Source: Bugulina stolonifera
Taxonomy: Eukaryota > Bryozoa > Gymnolaemata > Cheilostomatida > Bugulidae
Direction: 5' to 3'
Length of the DNA: 64,000 bases
NCBI GenBank assembly: GCA_935421135.1
Contig: OW285191.1
Span: 10,977,700 to 11,041,699 of the forward strand
The translations under genes were made by a program, and so were the position numbers. This document shows positions 1-11,800 of this stretch, one piece after another (positions within the stretch are counted from its first letter, which is position 1; every line of letters starts with the position of its first letter). The notes beneath the pieces are model-generated. The model saw only the letters and a list, made by a program, of their open reading frames with translations. It did not search any database and was not told the DNA's origin.

Positions 1-764
1 GTTTGTAAGCTACATTTATGTACATGTGTTACACATATAAGACAAAGCTACCATGGTAATTAGATGGAGGTGAGCTGGAATCAGTTGGTAGAAGAGCGAG
101 TCATTGATTCACTTTGCCACTGCTGTCGTCAACAATGCAGCAATAAATACCAGAATTGTATTGCAAATTCATGATCACTAGCTTGTTTTGAACTACTTTG
201 GAATGTGTTTTGTTAGCTGCTGGGAACTTCATTTGAAGTCAGGTAATCTTGGAAACCATGACTGATTCCTTATGAAACTTCTCTACTTAAAATCCCTAAG
301 ATTTGAACTGTATTGCCAACTTGCATATTCTGACAAAACCAAAAAACATAAGAATAACTATTTTACCAATTACATCAAAGTTTGCCTCTATGGCCATTTC
401 TAAAGCTTCATCAGCTTCACAGTACGTTTCACTTCTAATTTGACTTTCAATTAATCAGCGAGTGAGGGAAGCCGTATAACAAGAATCCCATGGAATGCTT
501 TGTGTATTCAATTTCCAGATCTGCAGTGAGGCTAAAAAAAGTCTGAACTACTTTGAAACACAAAAAAATAGTTATTGTTGGCACAAGTCATGTTCATAAC
601 AAATACTGTACAATAAACTATGCTATTTCTTCTAGTATGTTGTTCTCCATATGCCAGTTTTTTACAATACTAAATACATTTTTGGTTGCATTGATATGTT
701 GTGCAGAATGAAATTTTGCATGAAAATGTAAAATCACATTGTTAGTCACAACGATGATTGCAGA
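1..764. other. Upstream flank of the first sulfotransferase gene
   Basis: No coding exon is recognisable here. The stretch is ordinary AT-rich DNA and presumably contains the promoter and 5' UTR of the gene that starts at 765. No clear TATA box or other site can be supported. Confidence 0.4.
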
Positions 765-3700
765 ATGAGGTGCAAGAAGTGGAGTTTGTTGAAGTTTATT
801 GGAATGTCTGCAGCACTAATATCTGTACACTTAATCACCAAAAGTAGCAATAACTGTCTTCCAATACAGACACCCAAAACGCTTTCCACACCTAAGCTGC
901 AAGAGCTGCTAAAGAAAGGAAGATCTCAGATTGAACTCTCCCAAAGCAACATCAACAGATCCAATGTACAGGAAATAGCTAGTGATTCGAATCATCTAAA
1001 GGTACAAGTATATTAGTAAGAGAGTGCAGAATGTATGTATGCCTGTATGCTATAGGGAGCTGATGCTAGTCACCATGCCGATAAGTGTTTGATAAGTGCC
1101 ACAGCTAACTAATGTTGTTCTCTATGTTTCAGATAGCATACAGAGATCTCTCAGGGTGTACAGACCCCAAACCTTTGTATCTGAAGGAATATAGGGGACA
1201 CTGTTGGAGAAATTGTACAGATAAAAATTGTAAACGGAATAGAGGGTGAGTGAACTTACTGATCTGAGTTTCTATTTTCAAAACTAGCCCAGTTACCAGT
1301 TACCGATAAAACGCAGATTGGTGAGATTCAAGCGCAAGCTTTCTCAAACTATTTGAAACAGCTGGGTATTGTAGTAGCTAGAGCAAAGATGGTAGAAGAA
1401 AAGATTGAACACTCAATGATAATACTCTGCCCCATCAAATACGCCCAATTTTGAGGTTCTTCCCCTGTATAGAAAGACTTGACAAATATTTCTCACAAGT
1501 CAAGTATTTCTCACAAGTCAAGTACAGTATGTATCTCTTACGCGTTAAGTATTTCCTACAAGTCAAGTATCTTACAATGGTCAATTTTAATATGGCTTTA
1601 CTCAAGTCTATTTCTGCAGCAAGAACCTCCGATGCTTCTCAAACTTACACCTAATTGGATATAGAAGCTCTGGAGCTGCTGAATTTACCAACCTGATGCG
1701 AAATCATTCTCAGTTAAAGGTTTCATCTCAGGTAAATTTCAGCAGATTTAGTCCATGATATGACAATGACTTGTAGTACATGTACATAGATCAGTGTTCG
1801 AGGTGTGGTTATACGGGAGTATACAGTGTGTACCCACCTCAATTTTAGTGGTTATTTGGCCAGCAGATGTGTTCCGTCATTTTAATAGCTATACTCTTCC
1901 CCCCACAGTCACTGTGGACCTGATAGTGTAGTGGTCGTGCTTGATTGTCATTTATAAGGACATGGGTTTGAATCTCACTAGAGCATTGTTATTTTCATTT
2001 TCGTAATTCACTAACTTAGCTACTATAAGATTAAGTGGATATCTATACAATACTAATCTGTAAGATTTCATGCACCGTGTACCCACCTCATTTTTTCCAC
2101 TTCGAACACTGACATAGATGTAGCCTACATGAAATACAGGCAGCGACTCCAGAGTGGTGGTGAAACCTTGTGACGCTTACACGCCAATATAAATAAAACA
2201 TACCTAAAGACATGGTATATAGAATACCACATACACACATGTATATTGTAACAGATAACAATTAATGACTTTGTCAAATTTGATCTGTGAATAATAACTG
2301 CAATAAAATGCAATATTTTTATATAATACGTAGACCTAATATTATTGTGTGAAAATACCTGCCAACAAGTGCTATGGCATGTAAACAACGCAGGTGCTTA
2401 GTCTGTTACAGGTATTTAGAGTAACTAAGTACCGAGGTACTATCCAGTACTAAAACACATCCCATATTATACTTACCACGCATCAGCTACGATGGCAACA
2501 GTGTTCTAAGAATACTATTAGTAGGTCTATGATCTTTTAAATGAGATTTTAATATAAAGCTTATTTATATACATGTAACACGCCTGTAGGTTCAAACTGT
2601 AAGCCTACCATAATCTTTACCACAAAGAATATAGTATAATAAAATACAGTACATAATTGGCCTAGAATTTTGCTCGGTTAGAGAAAACATCTCTAGCTGA
2701 TCGGCACACCTGAGTTTTTCTGACGAAAATAAGGACTTCGTTTTTGACCCAGGTTGGTGTGTTCGCAACCTTGTTACAGAAGTGGGTGAGAAAATTTTTT
2801 AGCAAGTTAGCCTATGCCTGAAATTTAGGTTGCAATGGCACTACTATCATTGTACTATTATTATAACCTTTTGTAAAATATAATTGTAATGTATTTGTGT
2901 TGCTCATCAAAGAAAAGAATGTTAGTGCAAAAATCTGGTAGAATTTCATAAAATTCACAAATATGATTGTAACCATCCCATTACTTTCTAGCTTGTCTCC
3001 TCTGTCCATACAGGTACTGTATGGACAGAGGAGACTTTGTACTGCATTACACTCCTCAGATAACCTTGCTTGCATGGGATAAGGTAAATGAACTTATCAT
3101 ACAGTTATAGAATAGTTATAACCATACTTTTACCTTTCATAATCTTTTAACTCTATTCATGCAAATATGTGTAACCGATGTGCTATTTTTTCAGCATTAC
3201 AATCTGAACCTGCGTGATATGGATACTTTATGTCCAATAGACTACTTTAGCCGTTTTCAACACAACAACATGTCAGATAGTAAAGCCTACTACTTCAACA
3301 GTGCCTCAGGTAGGATATGACATCATTGTGATAAAACATCCCGGCTGAGTGCTCAGATCTCAGAGCATAAGCCCTGAGTTCTCCCAACAGAGCTATTCTG
3401 TTATCTTATGTTAGGAGATCTGAATAAATACCTTTCTTATTGCATAGCTTACAGCCAACCCTCTTACTCCTTTCTACAACCTACGTGCCATTGTATTGTT
3501 AAATCCGTTCAAACCCCAGTGAGGGACCGGTATTTTCATGGATTTGAAACAAGTCTCTGACTGCTCAAAGATAATTTCCTTGCTGAAAAATACATCATAT
3601 TAGTTTGTTTTACATTGCTTGGACTGCAGAAAAAGCATTTTATCATGCAATCTTGATGTATAAGTATTTTATTACAGATAACGCAGTTTCGTTCCATACA

Positions 3701-6047
3701 CTGACAGCAAATGCCACACACCTGCAGGTAATGACGGCTCCTCAGCTCTTAGGATTCATGGCTACTCCAGACACTAAGTTCTACATGCAGTTGAGAAACC
3801 CCACAGAGAGGTTAGTTTGATTAGCTAACTTCAGAGTAGACTTCTCACTTCACATACATGTAATATGACATAGCCCGAGTTCTTCATTGGAGTTTTAGAT
3901 AAATGGGCCCTCCTAGTTGCCAAACCAGCAAAACAGATCTAAGGTTATATAAAAATATGGAGTTATATAATACCTGACTACTTTTATGTTCAACATAATA
4001 ATATGTTATAAATATGCTGCAATAATGCATTCATATTCTAATTTGAACATGCAATGAAACACTGATGACCAAAAAAATTATATTATTTTTTTCAAAAATT
4101 TCAACTTCTAAATATCAACATAATCTTCCTACATATGCACTAACTAGCAACAGATCCCTAATACTGGTTTTTTAATGAGCACTTCATACAATATTTGCTC
4201 TAGCTAACAAAAATAAATGCCAAATTTCTTTTAGAGTTGTCTCCTATCTAGTGGAAAAGTTTAGCGGATCTCGTGGCTTAAAAGCCGACTCCCTCGATAA
4301 AATCGTGAAGAAATATACAGCCTTAGTCACCAACTGTATGACGGAGCTAGGAGAGTTAGTGTGCTTCTACTCCACCATATCTAGTTTATCAAATGCCAAG
4401 GTGTGTGTGCTATGGTTTGGTACAGTACTGTATAGCGTACACTAGCCTGATGGACCGAGGTTCATGGTTATCGCTGGGGCAGTAATGGTTGGGGGGGGGG
4501 GGGGGCAGTTAATCAAACAGTATCAAACAATAAAGTATACCGACTTTTATGCTATTACATATTTATCTCGCTTTTTTATTTTTTTACATTTTGAATCTAC
4601 ATTGTAATATTTCATAATAATTATATACAGTGCATTACCCTTGTTCATAATTTGATTTTAGTCGATACTTCTCATCAACTTCTACATCATCACGATAGAA
4701 GAAACATTAAAATTCATTCCTAGACATCAGATCATGTTTAAAACTACCAGTGAATTCAATGAAGATCCGGTGAGTATCTCTATTTCATCTCTAATATTAT
4801 TAGAATAGGATAACAAATAGCGCTTAATGAAATGCACTATATCTACATAATTATAATATATTCACAGGCAAGGGTATGTCGTAGCAAGATTCAGTGCTTG
4901 TGGTAGAATCATGACTGAGCAAGATATACCATTACTGGTGTTTGTAAATTCCTTTTAATTCTGGTCTTCAAAGCTCCATAGTTTGGCTATAGTGTGGTTA
5001 GAGCAACATTTACATCTAAAATAAATGTGTGGCCCTTTAGGGAGCTATGACGTCTAATATTAAAATAAATCCTCATAAGAGCAGCACTACGCCACAGTAA
5101 TGACAGATATTTCTCAACCCTACTCCACATGTACAATACATGACATTCTACACTATGTGCAAATGAGGAGGAGATAACAACCCATTTTCTTTGCCAGAAC
5201 TGAGTAGAAAAAATATCTACTGTATTTTATTTTTGTGAAACTGACTGTCCCTGTCCTGTATCCTCTGAAACAGTGAATTGAACTTAGAGCCATGTTCAAT
5301 GTGAATTTAGGACACTGCTTATCTGTTACATATCCAGTACAATTTTAATATACAGTACATGTACATGTACATGTAGCATGTATATTCCAAAATAGCCTAC
5401 TTTCTTACTTCTGTATAATATTTGTTAGTGGGTGCATCTTATTAGAAAAGGTCCCTAGTTTGATAGCTTGCACAGGTTATTTAGAGCTGACTAGGTTGCT
5501 GGTCCGATGAATAGCTTTGAGTTACTCATGAAATACTTGAAGTAAAACTGAGGGAAGAAGAATAGCTATGCATTGCAATCAATAGTTTATGAATAGGCAG
5601 TTTATAGACCTTCTGTTAAGTTAAAAAAACTTGTGAATTGAATGTAATGAATTACTAAGTTACGAATCATTTTTATTTACTAGTTACTAGCTGCTACTAC
5701 TACATGTGCTACCACTGCTATTACTGCTACTACTTATGTTGCTGCTGAAGCTTAAGCAGCAACTCTGCTGCATTGCATGCATGTTTTACTCTGTAATTTC
5801 CTATTATTTACAGGTCCCAGTTGCAATGGATGTGAGCGAGAATTTCTTTAAATTAAACTTTCCTACCGAAGTTATTTCAAAGTTGAATAATAAGAAAATA
5901 AATGACATTAAATTTAAATCCGTGTACCAATCTACATTGGAATATTTGGATAAATTCTTTGAACCGTACAACAGAAGACTAGCAGATCTACTTGGAGATG
6001 ATAAATGGCTGTTCAAAGTCAATAGAACCCTACAGAATAGTGGCTAG
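765..6047 (+). CDS. CHST15-like carbohydrate sulfotransferase, copy 1, divergent cofactor loop
   Basis: This is a type II Golgi-type sulfotransferase of the CHST15 (GalNAc4S-6ST)-like group, which normally moves sulfate from PAPS to a glycan. Coding exons are 765-1001, 1133-1245, 1620-1731, 3195-3309, 3678-3810, 4235-4400, 4662-4769 and 5814-6047, giving about 405 residues. Every junction has GT-AG ends and keeps frame. The N-terminus has a short hydrophobic anchor (about residues 9-25). The 3'-phosphate motif LRNPTERVVSY is intact. The 5'-phosphosulfate loop, however, reads IGYRSSGAAEF (from about residue 129) where the tandem copy at 8807 has IGMRKSATTDF, so the catalytic-type Lys and both Thr are gone. 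The C-terminal exon is almost identical to that of copy 2 (LEYLDKFFEPYNRRLA). It may therefore bind glycan without transferring sulfate, or have shifted specificity. The family call is firm; activity is an inference. Confidence 0.78.
1384..1465 (+). mobile_element. Diverged terminal fragment of the 378-bp MITE found at 48105
   Basis: About 75 bases match the left end of the terminal-inverted-repeat element at 48105-48482, starting with CAAAGAT and running through the shared stretch ATCAAATACGCCCAATTT. No matching right end was found nearby, so this is a truncated or decayed copy inside intron 2 of the sulfotransferase gene. Confidence 0.6.
1480..1575 (+). repeat. Short tandem repeat of an 18-bp unit
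   Basis: The unit AAGTATTTCTCACAAGTC recurs about three times with substitutions, directly upstream of exon 3 of the first sulfotransferase gene. The small open frames across it are by-products of the repeat. Confidence 0.6.
1792..2111. mobile_element. hAT-type MITE with 8-bp target duplication
   Basis: This 320-bp non-autonomous element begins CAGTGTTCGA and ends with its inverted copy TCGAACACTG. It is flanked by perfect 8-bp direct repeats ACATAGAT (1784-1791 and 2112-2119). CAGTG ends and an 8-bp duplication are diagnostic of the hAT superfamily. An internal phrase GTGTACCCACCTCA occurs near both ends. It lies in intron 3 of the first sulfotransferase gene and has no coding capacity. Confidence 0.85.
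1913..1982 (+). repeat. tRNA-like (SINE-type) pol III promoter segment inside the hAT MITE
   Basis: An A-box-like TGATAGTGTAGTGG (1921-1934) and a B-box-like GGTTTGAATCT (1965-1975) are spaced as in a tRNA. The acceptor and anticodon arms do not form a full cloverleaf, so this is a tRNA-derived SINE head or a tRNA relic carried by the MITE, not a functional tRNA gene. Confidence 0.5.
2995..3035. repeat. Perfect 19-bp inverted repeat with 3-nt loop
   Basis: Bases 2995-3013 and 3017-3035 are exact reverse complements separated by GTA, forming a perfect hairpin. It sits in intron 3 of the first sulfotransferase gene. The arms end in CCATACAG/CTGTATGG. Confidence 0.9.
4491..4505 (+). repeat. 15-base poly-G run
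   Basis: An uninterrupted run of 15 G in intron 6 of the first sulfotransferase gene, followed by CAGTT. A second 15-G run followed by CAACT occurs at 35212-35226. Confidence 0.9.
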
Positions 6048-6343
6048 AATTAGCAGGGTTCCACAGTTTGTCAAGGAGGAAAGGGAACGGGGAAAGGGAA
6101 AGCTACGGGTCTACCAGAGATGCATGTGAGAGCCATATTATGGTTGGCTAGCAAGAGCAGAGGGCAGGAACTGAGGCAAGACTGATTTGACTGTGCCAGA
6201 CTGCAACATTTACTGCTACATGTACATGTTGTATAATACGGCTGCTTGCTCTAATGGACACTGGGAAATTTAGCCAAGCTAGTTGAAAAACCTCTCTATG
6301 TGTAAGAATACATCTTCTACAGGTCCATGTGTTAGATGTAGAG

Positions 6344-6720
6344 TGTAGACCTATATGTCAATGTAAATTGATGTATTATATCGTAGACGTCCATATAAGT
6401 TGACATAATTGTAGACGTGCATACACATGTAGATTGTTGATGTACACATATAATATTGTAGATGTACATGCAGATTGTAAATATACGTGCAGATTGTAGA
6501 CTTGCATGTAGATTGTAGATATACGTGCAGATTGTAGATTTGCATGTAGATTGCAGATATACGTGCAGATTGTAGACTTGCATGTAGATTGTAGCTGTAC
6601 ATGTAGATCTACAATCTACGTGTACATCTGCAATCTACATCTACATTTTCATGCACAGCCTTGTAAATCAACATGCACATTGACATCTACTATACAACCT
6701 ACATGTACATCTACATGACC
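6344..6720. repeat. 19-bp-unit minisatellite that inverts onto itself
   Basis: Units of 19 bases alternate between GTAGATATACGTGCAGATT and GTAGACTTGCATGTAGATT up to about 6600. The array then continues in reverse complement (CAATCTACGTGTACATCTG and related) to about 6720, with a junction near the AGATCT at 6604. The two halves could fold into a long imperfect hairpin. Confidence 0.8.
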
Positions 6721-6862
6721 GTACATGAAAATGTAGATCAGAACATAACGTTCATTGCAACTGTTGCTGTGTTTGCTGTTATTATTGTATCATAGAAGGT
6801 ATAAGTCCATAATAAACTAATAATTCACATGGTTTTTCTTTTTCATCTACTTATGAAATTTA

Positions 6863-6910
6863 GGGGTTGTCCTCTTCTGGTTTTTCGCTTAGCGAGAGAA
6901 CATAACTTTT
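6863..6910. repeat. GTTRTCYTC short hairpin repeat
   Basis: Left arm GGTTGTCCTCTTCT and right arm GAGAGAACATAACTT. This is a diverged member of the short inverted-repeat family described under findings. Confidence 0.45.
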
Positions 6911-8806
6911 TATAGTTGTGTGTAAATGTATAATCAAAGTCTGGTGGGCAATGTATCAAACTGAAGCTCTGAAGGGGAAGATATGTTATACATGTATTAT
7001 ACATTACATTTAATATTAATCCGGGTTAAGAGTACCTATAAAATGTTAAGATAGGTTTGTATTGGTTATGATGAAAATGTCTACTCAATATAAGAAGTAG
7101 AAGAGCCGCCATGTTTGATCTTGATGAGGTAATCGAAAAAGGTATGAACCAAGAAACACCACAGTATAGCCAATTATAATTATTTGCCATAATAGTCCTA
7201 GAGATTAGTTTCATGATAGACCACCACTAATGATAGTTATGAATAACTACTCCATGTAAAAACAGACATCCTGAGGTCCAGATAACTAAGGTATAAGGTT
7301 ATGACAGATAATCAATAACCCAATCAGTATGTGGCTTTTTGATTTTTGTGAGCAGATAAATGTTCTGTGTGTTAAAATGATGCTCATATCAGGAGGTGAA
7401 TGATGCCATTATTGATTCATCCAGGCACTGCTACTGATTATGGAAATAAGGGTAAGAAACTAACACCTCCTATTAGTAATACACATGGTGAATAAATCAC
7501 AGGCTAATCTAGAAGAGAAACAAACTGAAACTAATTTAACACTAATTCTTTATCTAAATAAAAAAAACAACTACATGTACATAACATACATGTACAATGT
7601 AACTATAGTAATTATTTTTATAGAGCTAATGTACAGTATATAGCTGCTGCAAGCAAAGTATTGAATATACGGTGCAATATGAATGTCGGTAGGTCTATAC
7701 ATTGTAGTTGTTAACATATTAGGGTTAGTATTTTATTTCATATATTTATATTTACACAATTATATATCATATTTTTATAATCAATGCATAGTTTGGATCG
7801 TTAGTAATAAATTATTCAAGTCTATATTTGGACAAACGGCAAAGTCAAAGAGTATTGTTATATCATATATCATAAGTGCTCTCTCTTCTGCTGACTATTT
7901 GACTTATATTGTTAATCAATACACATTGTGAACCAAATAAGACACACTGTGTTATCTCTCCTCTACAACTACTCTACATGAGACATTATAGATTATATGG
8001 CAGCAGAAGAAGTATTACAGCAAGTCAGGTAATCGTGGAGTATAGTAGCTGTTATGTGCAGTAGCAATTTTACCAGACCAAAAGATAAAATCCAGAGTTA
8101 CGTATATTATACTTCTGCAACGATAACTACACGCGAGTAAGCTGTAAGGTAAGTTGGTTTGATAAACTTACATGCTGCTGCTTTGCTGTGCCACACTGTA
8201 GCTGCTATTATACTTCAGACTTTGGTTTCCCGACATGTGCATGTATGACTATTACCAAGGGTATCGTTTTTGTTTTACATATGAATCTACAGCACATGAT
8301 GAATATGTAAAACATATACTTCGGCTCTGCATGCAATAGGAAGTATTTATTCATGCGTCTGTTTATCTATCATTTATGAAGATAATCAACGCTTCCCCAA
8401 AATACACTTTAATCGCAGTAGAATTGAATATTTTTTAAATAAGTAATAATAATGTATAACACGATTCTAGCAGATATGGTAGCTTACATGCACACTAACA
8501 TGCTTATACATGCTTACATGCATAGCATACTGCATGTATATACATTTGCGTATCTGTTAAAATATATTGATCTGAGTATGAACGTCTATTTAGTCTGCTA
8601 AATTTTTGAAGGGTGCTTATCTCTCGGTATACAACTCACAGTTATACACAAGTAACATAGCAAAGACTTGTTAGAATATTTCATTTACATGTGAATATAA
8701 TAACATTACATTGGTAAGGTTACTATGTGCATATTATAATGAATTATGAAAGTATTATAATATTCATAGATTAGTAGTGTGAAGCATGCATCTTACAGGA
8801 TAAAGA

Positions 8807-11800
8807 ATGGGGAACTATGGGAGCGTATTGAGATTCAAGAGCAGACAACCCTACCTGGTCTCCTGCATCATCTTCCTTACTTTACTCTTCACTTATACCA
8901 CTGAACTATACAAAATCCAACTGAATGACTTGTTTCCAAATCACTTCAAGAAGAAAGCTGACCTTCCAGTTATAGAATTAGAGTTTCGCATAAAGACAGT
9001 TTTGTCAGGATACAAGAAAACTCCAAAATTAAAGGTAAACCCCGACACATTTCCTATAAATGCAAAATTTAATACATACATGTAGTTGATCTTTGATTAA
9101 TCTAAAATAATGAACAGAAGCCTACACTGGTAATTTTAATGTAGAATTTCTTTGTGTCCATCTAACATACATGTAAATCTAATAAATGTACAAAATGTTA
9201 TATACCACTATTATCCTATCTCTGTGGCTTTTCAGAGGAAGAGAGACACACGAGAGGATCCAATGCTAAGCTTTATAATTGCATACTGTGTCACCTCATT
9301 GATTTGTTTTACTTACAGATAGCGTATCAAGATCTGTCTCAATGCGGAGACCCGAAACCTCTGTACTTAAAGCAATATAAGGCACATTGCTGGACAACAT
9401 GTGCACCTCAATACGAATGTAACACTTCTGACATGTTCACAGAAGTGCAGCAGAAAAGGTACGCTTTACTTAAATATATGTGTACATGTACATCCTTTAT
9501 TATGTAATACTTACATTTTTAAAGTGTAGTTCATTTTCCACCCAAAATAATGATAGTACATTGTATATATCAAAGAATATATTGCAGTCATAATAAGTCA
9601 TTATATGTATATAATATACATGTATTATCAGATGTAATAATAATTATTTGTGTAATGCAGTGTACATGCATGGGCAGTATATTGTGACATGATATATTCA
9701 ACATAAAATATATAATGTACAACTATATGTCCAGCTTACTGTGGAATATAAAGATAAGGCATATTATAGGGCCTACCTACACTGCTTTCCTAACTTACAC
9801 TTAATTGGTATGAGGAAGAGTGCAACCACTGATTTCTCTAAGTGGTTTTATGGACATCCACACACCACATCAACTCAACAGGTACAATGTACATGTGCAT
9901 TGTATTTACGTATTAAATATTAAATAACATGTATATAATATATATTATATGCATGTACATATATGTATAATATATACATGTACATGAATTCATCCATGCA
10001 TGCCTATTATTTGTGTCTATTGATAATAATAAGCAGCTGTCCTCTCCCACGGTGTCTCAAGTTGAGAAAGGACAACCACTTACTGTGATCAATCCGAGTT
10101 CACGCATGCTACTAACTATAATGAGACTAATCATTACTAATAGATATTTATATACGAATGCGATTAATTATTAGTGATAGATACACAGTACATTGTATAT
10201 ATATACAATATATACACGGTTTCAACTTACTCTGGGTTGCAGGGCTATTGGCCAGAAGCAAGATTAAGCTGTCCTCTGGAGTACTTCAGACACAGGAAGC
10301 AGAGGCTACCTGCAGAAGGTGGGGGATACTTCAACAATGGACCAGGTAGGAACATCACAAAAAGTCCAATTTATAAAATATGTACATGTAAGACAAAAGC
10401 TAATTTTTGACAAAAAAACTTGTACCCTTTTTTGGTAGGAAACATGGCAATAAATATGAGGCTGGGCGCCAATACCACCCATCTAAAGGTACTAACAGCA
10501 ACACAGCTCTTAGGATTCATGGCTACTCCTGACACCAAGTTCTACGTTCAATTGAGAAATCCCACGGACAGGTACTACATGTATAGGTACTCGTAGACAC
10601 ATCTGATCCTGATGCCAATATTGGTATTGCAAACAGATGCACACCTAGGCTATTGAATAATTATACATGTATTTTAGTACATAGAACCATGATACTAATT
10701 GTATGGCAGTGGAGAGAACAAGTAATGTATGTGTGCAAGAGAAACTAGAATTTGTTGCTGAGGTTGGGGGAATTTATTTCCAGGGAAGCAAATAGGAAAG
10801 TAATATTCTACATACTTCATTTTTCATTTGGACAAAATAAGAGGTCACAATGATATCTAACTACTACAGTCATGAACATGGGTTATGTATGTCTCTGCAG
10901 ATATGCTGAAGTATATATTTTCCATGGACCATGATACATGCAGCCTACAGTAACTGCCTGCAACAACCGCCTGCAACAACCGCCTACAATAATCATCGGC
11001 AATAACCACCTGCAATAGCCTTAACCATGCTTTCCTCTTCTTGCTTACAGAGCCATATCTTATATGTTTCACTGGCACAAGTTTCACCTGCTATACAACG
11101 GCATACCATTTGAAAATATGACAGGAGAGACTATTGACCACCTGGTTAAGGATAATATGAAGAAACTTAAAGACTGCATAAATAAGCTAGGAGAGTTAGG
11201 GTGCTACTATTCAACAGATAGTCATGAAGGAAGTCAGAATGTAAGTGCTCGACTTCAAATTAAAGGCTGGTTGTTCTTCTTTGGCCAACGGAGCAACGTT
11301 CTAAAGCAAATTGATGCTCCATTTTTGGGCTATGCAAAGGATGCAAAGACCAGCATGCTGGTCTTTTCATTTTCCGGTGTCACTGAGCACTGTTGCAATT
11401 GGTTAATATTAGATACAACGACTCCAACTATATAGGTTATTGAACATCAACTTTAGTTATTGGCTGTATATCAATCTAGCCCACGTGTGTTCTGGCACTG
11501 CACATTGCCTATAAAGCCACGCGAATGAATAACGACATTGTTCTGTTGAAGCTATTGGTCTCTTGTGTCGACATTTTATAGGACTAGATTCATATTCACC
11601 CCACCTGTAAATGTCTCACCACACACCTTTGGCTTTAAGGCACACTGAAATAATACACATAATTATTGTAACCGAGTAAACATGTATGTTCGTGTGTGTA
11701 GTTTAATCTCACAAGGTAAACAACAGCACATAATGTGCCAAAAACAAGTACAGCTTTGGAGGAGATGAACGAAAGCTGATTTGTAGTAATGAAAGTGTTA

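Larger units (their letters stand above)
6048..8806. other. Intergenic region between the two sulfotransferase genes
   Basis: No supportable gene. A possible poly(A) signal AATAAA lies at 6811-6816. The region also contains a minisatellite (6344-6720) and a GTTGTCCTC hairpin (6863-6910). The rest is AT-rich with frequent TACATGTA motifs. An open frame at 7683-7931 encodes low-complexity hydrophobic sequence and is not supported as a gene. Confidence 0.5.

Noticed and set aside
3490..3535. B-box-like sequence on the minus strand
   Set aside because: No A box at the right distance and no cloverleaf; too weak to call a SINE.
7683..7931. 82-codon open frame with hydrophobic residues
   Set aside because: Very AT-rich, no family match, no splice or promoter context; expected by chance in such composition.
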